Under the pieces are notes generated by a model that saw only the letters and a program-made list of their open reading frames with translations, was not told where the DNA came from and made no database searches. Shown piece by piece: positions 1 through 6,409 of a stretch of 13,325 nt of DNA; position 1 is the first letter of the stretch; every line of letters starts with the position of its first letter. Location: positions 1 through 13,325 of the forward strand of contig CAMLEF010000090.1 of NCBI GenBank assembly GCA_946478675.1, given 5' to 3'. The stretch comes from an uncultured Flavobacteriales bacterium (GTDB lineage: Bacteria > Bacteroidota > Bacteroidia > Palsa-965). The translations under genes were made by a program, and so were the position numbers.

Positions 1-1
1 A

Positions 2-118
2 TTCAGCGCCGCGGAGTACAGCGGAAAGCGGGACAATATATCCTGGGAACTGCTGCAGTCGCTGCTCCAAACTTCAACACAGATTTTTCACTCGCAAACC
101 TTCTGCAGCATCTTGTAA
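2..118 (+). CDS. possible C-terminal end of a truncated plus-strand gene
   Basis: An open frame enters from the left edge and ends at TAA (116-118), giving about 38 residues. They begin FSAAEYSGKRDNISWELLQ and end in CSIL. The first ~24 codons mostly have G or C in the third position, as the confident genes here do, which is why I list it. It would converge on the minus-strand membrane protein and overlap its 3' end by 31 nt. No family can be recognised from so short a piece. The alternative is that bases 1-87 are simply non-coding. Low certainty; the sequence to the left would decide. Confidence 0.3.
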   Translation, partial: FSAAEYSGKRDNISWELLQSLLQTSTQIFHSQTFCSIL

Positions 119-1494
119 TGCCCGTGCTCGATGCGGAAATATTTCGGGTTGGCGATGTTGTCGGGCATGAGCTCGTAACAGCGCATCATGTATTCGTTCG
201 GGTTGCGGTTGAGGCGTTCTTCGTTGCCGGGCTCTTCGAAATCGCTGTAGACGGAGATGGCGACGGTTTTGTTTTTATCGATCGCCGCGGAGCGTAATTG
301 CGTTTCCATCGCCAGCGACCAGTCGGCCCAGTTCATGCACCAGCGGCTGTCTTCGAGGTTGAGCTCGAACTTGCTTCCGCCGAGGGTTTGCGCCTGCGCG
401 ACGGCTTTCTCTACGAGACGCGTGCGTTCTTTGTACATCAGGCCGGTGTCGACCATGCGCACCAGCCGCCAGCCGATGATGAGCGCGAGCAATACGGTAC
501 CGACGACGTTTCGCAGGAAGAATTGCGTGAACACGTCATAGAGGAACGGGAAGAAAACGATCGGCAGCAGCGGCATGTACATGCGTTCGAAATACGGCGT
601 GAGCGTGTTGTCGTTGACGTGCGTGAAATTGACGAGCAGGATGTGGCCGAAGAAAAACACGGAGACGAGCATCGCTTTTACACGAAGACGGCGCACGATG
701 TAAAAGCCCATCATGAGCAAATATGCGATGACGGGAATCGTGTAGAACGTGAAGAAGAATTTGATGAGCCCCCAGTAATACGACGGGCGGAGCAGGTCGA
801 GATACGCTTTGTTCCAGCTCGTGTCGAGCATCGAGATCTTGCCGGCTTCGTAGGAGCTGAGGAACATTTTTTTCACGATGTACCAGCCTGCAAAAACGAT
901 CACCGAGATGAGCAGCAGGCGGAAGTCGAGCCCCCATTTTTCGATCGAGTCGAGCAGCAGGATGTAGATGACGGGAATGAAAAGCAGCGGATGACTGAAC
1001 AGCACGACGACCATGAGCAGCGCCACGAGCAGGCGATCGCGGAAGGTGAAGTAGCGCATCCTGACGAGGTGCGATCGCAGCGGCACCAGCAGCATCATGC
1101 CGTACCAGATCTCGTACATCGGCGTAAAATGCAGGTGCATCACACCGACCACCATGAAGAGAATGACGCAGGCGCCGGCGGTCTGGTCGCGCAGGAAGTA
1201 CGCGCAGTAGCGGAAGATGAGGTAGAAGAAAACGACGTTGTTGAGCGAGTTCAGCAGGATGATGACGCTGAGCGGAAGTCCGAGCTTCACGCCGGCGAGC
1301 GGCAGCGCCTGTGATGCGATGAGGATGAACCGCTGGTGCTCGACCTGGAACGTTTCGAAGTTGACGACTTTAAAGAGGTAGTAGGCGCCGTCGGCCTGGA
1401 AACGTTCGTTCGCAAAAACGATTGCGAAGATCGCCATGAGCGCGAAGAAGGCGTGCGTGATGCGGTTGTAACGGCGGTCGGAAATTTCCAGCAT
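88..1494 (-). CDS. polytopic membrane protein, GT-C glycosyltransferase-like
   Basis: This is a 468-residue integral membrane protein whose sequence family I do not recognise with confidence. Roughly nine or ten hydrophobic segments are visible between residues 13 and 345 (for example 13-29, 72-95, 107-120, 155-181, 191-207, 246-268, 274-290, 306-318, 330-345), followed by a soluble tail of about 120 residues. The loop after the first helix holds an acidic residue in QADGAYYLF (D35) and then EHQRF (52-56). That arrangement resembles the catalytic first periplasmic loop of GT-C enzymes, which use polyprenyl-phosphate sugars; this is inference. The tail is rich in W, E and N (for example RWCMNWADW at 384-392). 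The ATG lies 3 nt after the gpsA stop codon, so the two genes are probably cotranscribed and translationally coupled. It could instead be a membrane protein of unknown, non-catalytic function. Confidence 0.8.
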   Translation of the reverse strand: MLEISDRRYNRITHAFFALMAIFAIVFANERFQADGAYYLFKVVNFETFQVEHQRFILIASQALPLAGVKLGLPLSVIILLNSLNNVVFFYLIFRYCAYFLRDQTAGACVILFMVVGVMHLHFTPMYEIWYGMMLLVPLRSHLVRMRYFTFRDRLLVALLMVVVLFSHPLLFIPVIYILLLDSIEKWGLDFRLLLISVIVFAGWYIVKKMFLSSYEAGKISMLDTSWNKAYLDLLRPSYYWGLIKFFFTFYTIPVIAYLLMMGFYIVRRLRVKAMLVSVFFFGHILLVNFTHVNDNTLTPYFERMYMPLLPIVFFPFLYDVFTQFFLRNVVGTVLLALIIGWRLVRMVDTGLMYKERTRLVEKAVAQAQTLGGSKFELNLEDSRWCMNWADWSLAMETQLRSAAIDKNKTVAISVYSDFEEPGNEERLNRNPNEYMMRCYELMPDNIANPKYFRIEHGHYKMLQKVCE

Positions 1495-1497
1495 GCC

Positions 1498-2499
1498 CTA
1501 CGCGAGTTTGTCGGTGAGGATCTTGATCTCGATGGCGGGCGAAATTTTCTCGTAAAGAATGTGGTACACCGCATCGGTGATCGGCATGCTGACGCGGAGG
1601 CTCTGGTTGATCTCGTGGATGCATTTCACCGCGTAATAGCCTTCGGCGACCATGTTCATCTCGAGCTGCGCCATTTTCACGGAATAGCCTTTGCCGATCA
1701 TAGCGCCGAACATGCGGTTGCGCGAGAATTGCGAATAGGCCGTCACGAGCAAATCGCCGAGGTACGCCGTGCTTTTGATGTCGCGGTCGATCGGGTGCAC
1801 GGCATCGACGAAGCGGCTGATCTCCTGGATCGCGTTCGAGATGAGCACCGCCTGGAAATTGTCGCCGTAACCGAGTCCGTGGCAAATGCCGCTGGCGATG
1901 GCAAAGACGTTTTTCAGCACGGCCGCGTATTCCGTTCCGTAAATATCATCGGAGACGGAAGCGCGGATGTAGCGGCAGGAAATTTTTTCGGCGACGAGCT
2001 GTGCATGCGCGTTGGTCTGCGATGCGACGGTGAGATAAGAAAGTTTTTCGAGCGCGACTTCTTCAGCATGACAAGGCCCGGTGACGACGCCGATGTTGCT
2101 GTACGGCACGCCGAATTCCTTGTTGAAATATTCGCCGACGATGAGGTTGGCGCCGGGCACGATGCCTTTGATGGCGGAGAAAACGATCTTGCCTTCGAAT
2201 TCTTTTTTCGTAATGCCGTGGAGCGAATCAGCGAGGAACGCAGCGGGCACGGCCATGATGAGCACGTCGGCCACGCTGATGGCGGCTTTAATGTCGTTGT
2301 GCAGCTCGAGCTGGTCGATTTTTAATTCGACGGAGCTGAGATAACGGGGATTGTGCTTGTATTTGCGGATGTAATCGGTGGTTTCGGAATTGCGGATCCA
2401 CCAATGGAGGCGTTCGCCGGCTGCAAGATTATTGCACAGCATCTTGACGAGCGCAGTGGCCCAGGAACCTCCGCCGATAACAGCAATTTTCTGGCTCAT
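1498..2499 (-). CDS. gpsA: glycerol-3-phosphate dehydrogenase [NAD(P)+]
   Basis: This enzyme reduces dihydroxyacetone phosphate to sn-glycerol-3-phosphate in the cytoplasm, supplying the backbone for phospholipids. The protein has 333 residues, normal for the family. The N-terminal Rossmann fold starts with the dinucleotide-binding stretch IAVIGGGSWATAL (5-17). GPCHAEEV (141-148), the catalytic-lysine segment AAVLKNVFA (K196) and GLGYGDN (208-214) follow in the expected order. The segment after GDN reads FQAVLISNAIQEI, so the Arg that helps hold the substrate phosphate in E. coli (LITRG) or human enzymes is not at its usual place. I believe related Bacteroidota enzymes look similar. The frame stays open 48 codons further upstream, but that part lies in repeat DNA; the ATG at 2497-2499 places the Rossmann motif at the N-terminus and is preferred. 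Its stop is 3 nt before the downstream membrane gene. Confidence 0.95.
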   Translation of the reverse strand: MSQKIAVIGGGSWATALVKMLCNNLAAGERLHWWIRNSETTDYIRKYKHNPRYLSSVELKIDQLELHNDIKAAISVADVLIMAVPAAFLADSLHGITKKEFEGKIVFSAIKGIVPGANLIVGEYFNKEFGVPYSNIGVVTGPCHAEEVALEKLSYLTVASQTNAHAQLVAEKISCRYIRASVSDDIYGTEYAAVLKNVFAIASGICHGLGYGDNFQAVLISNAIQEISRFVDAVHPIDRDIKSTAYLGDLLVTAYSQFSRNRMFGAMIGKGYSVKMAQLEMNMVAEGYYAVKCIHEINQSLRVSMPITDAVYHILYEKISPAIEIKILTDKLA

Positions 2500-2523
2500 G
2501 CTCTGCGAAAATACTAAATGAGA

Positions 2524-2560
2524 TTGAGTCGGGAGTTTGGAGTCGGGAGTTCGGAGTTTT
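2524..2560. repeat. heptamer array GGAGTNN, left outer arm
   Basis: The sequence advances in 7-nt steps as GGAGTTT, GGAGTCG, GGAGTTC, GGAGTTT. The right outer arm (2730-2770) carries the reverse complement, NNACTCC, in five steps. The 7-nt register is directly visible. Heptamer arrays of this general kind are known as STRR in heterocystous cyanobacteria; I am not claiming homology. Confidence 0.75.
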
Positions 2561-2756
2561 AAGCCTTCAAATGAATAGTCCCGGAGGGACGACACGCTTA
2601 GCACATGCATGTTACGAAATGATGAGCTCCGGAGGAGCGGCACTCGTTCATCCGACCAGTGCCGCCCCTCCGGGGCTCATTGTTTTTCATGGATTACATG
2701 TGCTAAGGGTGTCGTCCCTCCGGGACTGCGAACTCCTGACTCCAAACTCCCGACTC
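2526..2756. repeat. nested inverted-repeat element filling the spacer upstream of gpsA
   Basis: Three inverted pairs are nested one inside another. The outer pair, 2526-2552 with 2730-2756, is 26/27 complementary. The middle pair, 2577-2607 with 2697-2727, is 30/31 complementary. The inner pair, 2622-2644 with 2658-2680, is 21/23 complementary. Together they cover nearly all of the 269-nt gap between the gpsA start and the stop of the GT39-like gene, whose stop codon (2769-2771) abuts the right arm. If transcribed, the RNA could fold into one long branched hairpin. No open reading frame or transposase is visible inside. It resembles a BIME-like or MITE-like mobile palindrome by structure only. 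Confidence 0.85.
2578..2726. repeat. four REP-like 13-nt hairpins with covarying stems
   Basis: There are four copies of a 5-bp stem with a 3-nt loop. They are 2578-2590 (GTCCC-GGA-GGGAC), 2626-2638 (GCTCC-GGA-GGAGC), 2664-2676 (GCCCC-TCC-GGGGC) and 2714-2726 (GTCCC-TCC-GGGAC). The first pair has GGA loops and the second pair, in opposite orientation, has TCC loops. The two inner copies differ from each other at exactly the two positions that pair with one another. REP elements mobilised by RAYT (Y1) transposases have this look, but no such transposase gene is in the window. Confidence 0.75.
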
Positions 2757-2770
2757 CAAACTCCGAACTT
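2730..2770. repeat. heptamer array NNACTCC, right outer arm
   Basis: Five consecutive 7-nt steps (GAACTCC, TGACTCC, AAACTCC, CGACTCC, AAACTCC) form the inverted partner of the array at 2524-2560. The array runs up to the stop codon of the upstream GT39-like gene and touches it. Confidence 0.75.
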
Positions 2771-4805
2771 ATTCAAAATCCGGTCTTGTTCCGTAGATGC
2801 CGGTGTGGGCGGGTTTCGATTGCACTTCGAGGAAATCGATGAGCGCGGATTTTCCGTTGAGGGAGTAGCAATAGAATTTCACCGTGTCGCTGCGGCGGAG
2901 ATCTTCCCGCAATTGCAGGCCGAAATAAAAGTTCTGCCAGGCGGTGTCTGCGGCATTCATCTGCGTGGCGGATTCGCGGCCGTTCCAATAGAGTTGTTTT
3001 CCGTCGCGATCGATTTCGATGACGAGCACGATGTTTGCGCCGGGCTGCTGTTGCTTCACGCGCGTGTGCAGGAAAAGCTGGTTATCCGGGTTGGGAGCGA
3101 TGTCGCCGAGCTTTTCTTCGAGCGACGGCGAATAAATGCAGCTGCTGTCGAGGCTGATGTTGTAGTCCGTCGGTGCGACGTATGCAAACAGCAGCGTGGT
3201 GTCTTTCGGCATTGCGGGTTGCGGCTCGATCACACCGCATCCGTTCGTCCATTGGATCGGGATGCCGGCATACGCATCGGCGGGCGGGAAATGCGGATTG
3301 AGATCATTCCACGAGCGGAAGAGCGGATCGTCGGGAACGGTATAGCCGATGTCTTTCTTCGAAAAAACATACACCGCCGAATTGAACCAGAGCCGGCGAC
3401 TCACGGCGTACGGATAAAATTCCCGGATGATCTCCGGAATTTCGGGCGGCGAATATTTCGTGCTCCACGCGTAAACGAAAAAATTGCCGGAAGATTTTTC
3501 GACGAGCTCGCGGAACGTACGCAGCTCCTTGTCGCCGTTGTTGATCGTCGTCACGACGTGCTGCGGTTTTTTGCCGAGCTGATCGTAATAGTAATTCACG
3601 AAATACGGCGCATCGACGTTGTACGCGACCGTTACGCTGTCGGCTCCGTATTGCTGCTGCCAGTCGAGCGATTGCTCCACCAGTTCTTTCAGTCGCCCGA
3701 AATGATCGGTGAGGTGATACGGCTTATACGAACCGATGTACAACAACAGCCCGAGCACAATTCCCAGCGGCAGCACCGGCGCGATACGGCTGCGGTCGAA
3801 CGCGGGCAGCCACGCGAACAAAAACATCAGCAGGAACGGAAAGCCGAAGAGCAGCACAGAATCCTGCAGCACGGGATTGCGCAGCACGGAATAGGCATAA
3901 CCGATCACCAGCGGCAGCAACCACAGCAGCAGAGCGACGAGATGAAATTTTCCCGGGCGTTTGAAAAAAACGATCATCGTGCCGAGCCCGATCGCGAGCA
4001 CCGCCCACATCACGCCGCGCGAGCCGTCGAAGGCGAACATCAAATGTTTTTGCAGAAAGGCCGGAACCGGTTTTCCGAGCCAGCCGCCCGGTCCGCCTAC
4101 GCCGCCTGTTTTCAGCTGGTCGATGAAAATGCCGAGGTACGGAACAAACAGCAGCACCGCTCCCGCGCAAGCGAGCAGGAACGCGCGACGGTTGTGTTTC
4201 GGCACCAGGAAAAACCCTGCGAGCGAAAGCAGCGCCGCCATCAGCAAACTGAAGTAATGCGAATAGGCCGCCAGTGCTGCTGCAAGCGCGTAACCGATGA
4301 GATGCAGCCGTTTCGCTTTTTCCTGCGTGATGAGCTGCGTCAAAAAATACGCGGTGAGCAGCGTAAAGAACAATCCCGGCGCATACGGTCGCGCGAGCTG
4401 GCTGTACATCAATGGAAATTGCAGGAACGCCATGCCGGCCGCGGTGGCCAGCGCGGTAGCTTCGCCGAACCATTTCTTCGCGATGAGCGCCGCCAGCCAG
4501 ACGGAAGCCGCACCCATCAACGCAAACGGCAAGCGCACTACGAACGGCGACAGCCCGAAACATTTCGTCCAGCACCAGAGCAATACCTGCGCGAAAGCCG
4601 GATGCCCGTCAGGACGCACGCCGCCGTCGATCATTGCGCCGAAGGACGGGAATTGCAATCGCAGCAGCGCGCTCACTTCATCGGCCGTCATCGATTCGGT
4701 GCCGAGGCTGCGCAAACGCATGGCCAGTCCCGCAAGTGTAATGCCGGCGAGAATAAACCAGATTCGCCGTTCGGGAGTCAAATTGATTTTCAGCAGGGGA
4801 TTCAC
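2769..4805 (-). CDS. GT39/ArnT-like membrane glycosyltransferase with C-terminal beta-rich domain
   Basis: Enzymes of the GT39/PMT_2 type move a sugar from a polyprenyl-phosphate donor to protein or lipid on the outer face of the inner membrane. Counting from the GTG start, the protein has 678 residues. The first periplasmic loop has the acidic signature MTADEVSALL (D42, E43), followed by DGHPAF (H68, P69) and YSQLARPYAPGLFF (134-147), typical of this fold. About ten further hydrophobic segments run to residue ~360. Residues ~370-678 are soluble and probably periplasmic, ending in a W/F/Y-rich beta-like stretch (620-664). Start choice: the frame extends to 4925, with an ATG at 4875-4877 (702 residues). 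The GTG at 4803-4805 lies just before the first membrane helix and 5 nt after a TATCTTTA box, and the upstream codons look non-coding. The acceptor is unknown. The methyltransferase-GT2 gene diverges from its 5' side and could supply its donor. Confidence 0.88.
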   Translation of the reverse strand: MNPLLKINLTPERRIWFILAGITLAGLAMRLRSLGTESMTADEVSALLRLQFPSFGAMIDGGVRPDGHPAFAQVLLWCWTKCFGLSPFVVRLPFALMGAASVWLAALIAKKWFGEATALATAAGMAFLQFPLMYSQLARPYAPGLFFTLLTAYFLTQLITQEKAKRLHLIGYALAAALAAYSHYFSLLMAALLSLAGFFLVPKHNRRAFLLACAGAVLLFVPYLGIFIDQLKTGGVGGPGGWLGKPVPAFLQKHLMFAFDGSRGVMWAVLAIGLGTMIVFFKRPGKFHLVALLLWLLPLVIGYAYSVLRNPVLQDSVLLFGFPFLLMFLFAWLPAFDRSRIAPVLPLGIVLGLLLYIGSYKPYHLTDHFGRLKELVEQSLDWQQQYGADSVTVAYNVDAPYFVNYYYDQLGKKPQHVVTTINNGDKELRTFRELVEKSSGNFFVYAWSTKYSPPEIPEIIREFYPYAVSRRLWFNSAVYVFSKKDIGYTVPDDPLFRSWNDLNPHFPPADAYAGIPIQWTNGCGVIEPQPAMPKDTTLLFAYVAPTDYNISLDSSCIYSPSLEEKLGDIAPNPDNQLFLHTRVKQQQPGANIVLVIEIDRDGKQLYWNGRESATQMNAADTAWQNFYFGLQLREDLRRSDTVKFYCYSLNGKSALIDFLEVQSKPAHTGIYGTRPDFE

Positions 4806-4810
4806 CGTCG

Positions 4811-4818
4811 TAAAGATA
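4811..4818 (-). promoter_or_regulatory. weak -7 box candidate for the GT39-like gene
   Basis: On the minus strand this reads TATCTTTA, one base off the Bacteroidota consensus TAnnTTTG. It ends 5 nt before the proposed GTG start, so the transcript would be nearly leaderless. I find no matching -33 TTTG at the usual distance, so this is tentative. Confidence 0.3.
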
Positions 4819-4856
4819 GCGCAACGCCGTTCCCCCGGCGAATCCCTCAAAAACCT

Positions 4857-4864
4857 TAGTTTTG
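4857..4864 (+). promoter_or_regulatory. -7 box TAGTTTTG for the methyltransferase-GT2 gene
   Basis: This is an exact match to TAnnTTTG, ending 11 nt before the ATG at 4876 in the divergent spacer. No clear -33 TTTG lies 17-23 nt upstream, so only half of the promoter is supported. The transcript would have a leader of only a few bases. Confidence 0.45.
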
Positions 4865-4875
4865 CAGCCGGTCCC

Positions 4876-6285
4876 ATGAGCAGCAAATCCTCGTATTTCG
4901 ATCGTCTTGCCAGGAAACAAAGCAAACGCCGTTTCGGTTCGTACTACTGGCGCGACATCACGCAGTACTGCAACTATTTTTCGCACGATCAAATCAGTGT
5001 GCTGGAAATCGGTTGCGGAACGGGCGATCTCATCGGGAAGCTGAAAGGCAAACGCAAAGTCGGCGTTGATTTCAGCCCGGCGATGCTGGAAGAAGCGCGC
5101 AAAAAATATTCGGACGTCGAGTTCCTGCAGATGGATGCGGAACAATTGCAGCTCACCGAAAAATTCGATCTCATCGTGATCTCCAACCTCGTCGGTCACA
5201 TCGACGACGTGCAGCATTTTTTCGAAAGCCTTCACCAGGTGATGCACCGCGACACGAAAGTGATCATCACCTACTACAATTACCTCTGGGAGCCGCTGCT
5301 GAAATTCTCCGCGTGGATCGGGCTGCGCAGCAAGATGCCGCTGCAAAACTGGCTCACGCTGAAAGACATTAACGGGTTGTTGGAGCTCGCCGGACTGGAA
5401 GTGTACCGCAACAATAAACGGATGATCTTCCCCGTGTGGATCCCGTTCTTCTCGTGGTTCTTCAATATGTTCCTCGGCAATTTCTTCCTCTTCCGCTGGT
5501 TGTCGATCAACATCTTCACCTTCGCGCGTCCCGACACGGGCAGCCCGCTGTTCCGCGATAACGAATACAGCGTAAGCGTCATCGTCCCGGCCCGCAACGA
5601 AAGCGGTAACATCGAAGATGCGATCCTGCGCACGCCGAAGATGGGCAAGCACACGCAGTTCATTTTCGTGGAAGGAAATTCCACCGACGATACCTGGGAA
5701 AAGATCAAAGCGATCAAGGAGAAATACGCCGCCACGCACGACATCAAAATCGCGCAGCAGAAGGGCAAAGGAAAAGCCGATGCGGTGCGCTTAGGCTACG
5801 ACATTGCCGACGGCGACATCCTGATGATCCTCGACGCCGACCTCACCGTTCCGCCGGAAGACCTGCCGAAATTTTATCATGCGATCGCTTCGGGGAAAGG
5901 CGACTTCATCAACGGCACGCGCCTCGTTTACCCGATGGAGCAGCAGGCGATGCGTTTCCTCAACCTGCTCGGAAATCATTTCTTCAGCATGGTGTTCTCG
6001 TGGCTGCTCGACCAGCGCATCAAGGACACGCTCTGCGGCACGAAAGTGCTTTTCCGCCGTGATTATTATCGCCTCGTGCACAACCGCACCTACTTCGGCG
6101 ACTTCGATCCTTTCGGCGATTTCGATCTGCTCTTCGGCGCGCATAAATTGAACCTGCGCATCGTGGAAGTTCCCATCCGCTACCGCCAGCGCACGTACGG
6201 CGAAACGAACATCTCGCGTTTCCGCCACGGGTTCATCCTGCTCGGCATGAGTTTCTTTGCGCTGAGAAAAATCAAGTTTATATAA
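4876..6285 (+). CDS. SAM methyltransferase / DPM1-like GT2 glycosyltransferase fusion
   Basis: This is a 469-residue two-domain protein. Residues ~20-180 form a class I SAM-dependent methyltransferase: motif I VLEIGCGTGD (42-51), acidic residues after the second strand in VGVDFSP (62-68), and FDLIVISNLVGH (97-108). A hydrophobic stretch (185-218) links it to a family-2 glycosyltransferase: VSVIVPARNESGN (233-245), the metal-binding DAD in MILDADLTVPPEDL (320-322), then DTLCGTKVLFRRDYY (384-398). This second domain resembles dolichol-phosphate-mannose synthase DPM1, which loads a hexose onto a polyprenyl phosphate. The frame is open from 4297, but that upstream part is antisense to the GT39-like gene; the ATG at 4876 follows a TAnnTTTG box and begins MSSKSSYFDRL. 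It faces a GT39-like gene and converges on another GT-C-like gene, both plausible users of its product. The methyl acceptor is unknown. Confidence 0.92.
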   Translation: MSSKSSYFDRLARKQSKRRFGSYYWRDITQYCNYFSHDQISVLEIGCGTGDLIGKLKGKRKVGVDFSPAMLEEARKKYSDVEFLQMDAEQLQLTEKFDLIVISNLVGHIDDVQHFFESLHQVMHRDTKVIITYYNYLWEPLLKFSAWIGLRSKMPLQNWLTLKDINGLLELAGLEVYRNNKRMIFPVWIPFFSWFFNMFLGNFFLFRWLSINIFTFARPDTGSPLFRDNEYSVSVIVPARNESGNIEDAILRTPKMGKHTQFIFVEGNSTDDTWEKIKAIKEKYAATHDIKIAQQKGKGKADAVRLGYDIADGDILMILDADLTVPPEDLPKFYHAIASGKGDFINGTRLVYPMEQQAMRFLNLLGNHFFSMVFSWLLDQRIKDTLCGTKVLFRRDYYRLVHNRTYFGDFDPFGDFDLLFGAHKLNLRIVEVPIRYRQRTYGETNISRFRHGFILLGMSFFALRKIKFI

Positions 6286-6291
6286 AGAGAA

Positions 6292-6359
6292 GTTGCGAGG
6301 GGTGCGTGTTGCGAGGTGCGAAGGGAAGCGCGCTTAAGTGCTCTCAAGTGTCTTAAGTG
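6292..6359. repeat. short-period oligomer repeats in the convergent spacer
   Basis: Two families sit side by side. GTTGCGAGG occurs at 6292-6300 and 6308-6316, and is followed by GTGCGAAG. The octamer CTTAAGTG occurs at 6333-6340 and 6352-6359, with the variant CTCAAGTG between them (6343-6350), giving a step of 9-10 nt. They lie between the convergent fusion gene and the GT-C-like gene. I see no hairpin with a T-tract that would make a clear terminator in 6286-6409. Confidence 0.6.
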
Positions 6360-6409
6360 GTTTTCATTTCTCCCCCGAAGCCTGCCGAAATTCCCCCGTT
6401 TACCACCAC

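Noticed and set aside
298..2325. Long plus-strand open frames (298-1314 and 1336-2325)
   Set aside because: They are shadows of the membrane protein and gpsA on the other strand: low-complexity, charged translations rich in D, E, H and R without recognisable motifs.
2526..2756. CRISPR array or tRNA as an explanation for the repeats
   Set aside because: The repeats are inverted and nested, without regular unique spacers, and no tRNA cloverleaf can be drawn.
2571..4859. A 762-codon open frame on the plus strand
   Set aside because: It lies antisense to the GT39-like gene. Its translation is dominated by R, H, E and Q, the mirror of a membrane protein in GC-rich codons, and it shows no domain. 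Its start sits in repeat DNA.
4678..5739. Minus-strand open frame opposite the fusion gene
   Set aside because: It is antisense to clear methyltransferase and GT2 motifs, and its translation is charged and repetitive in character.
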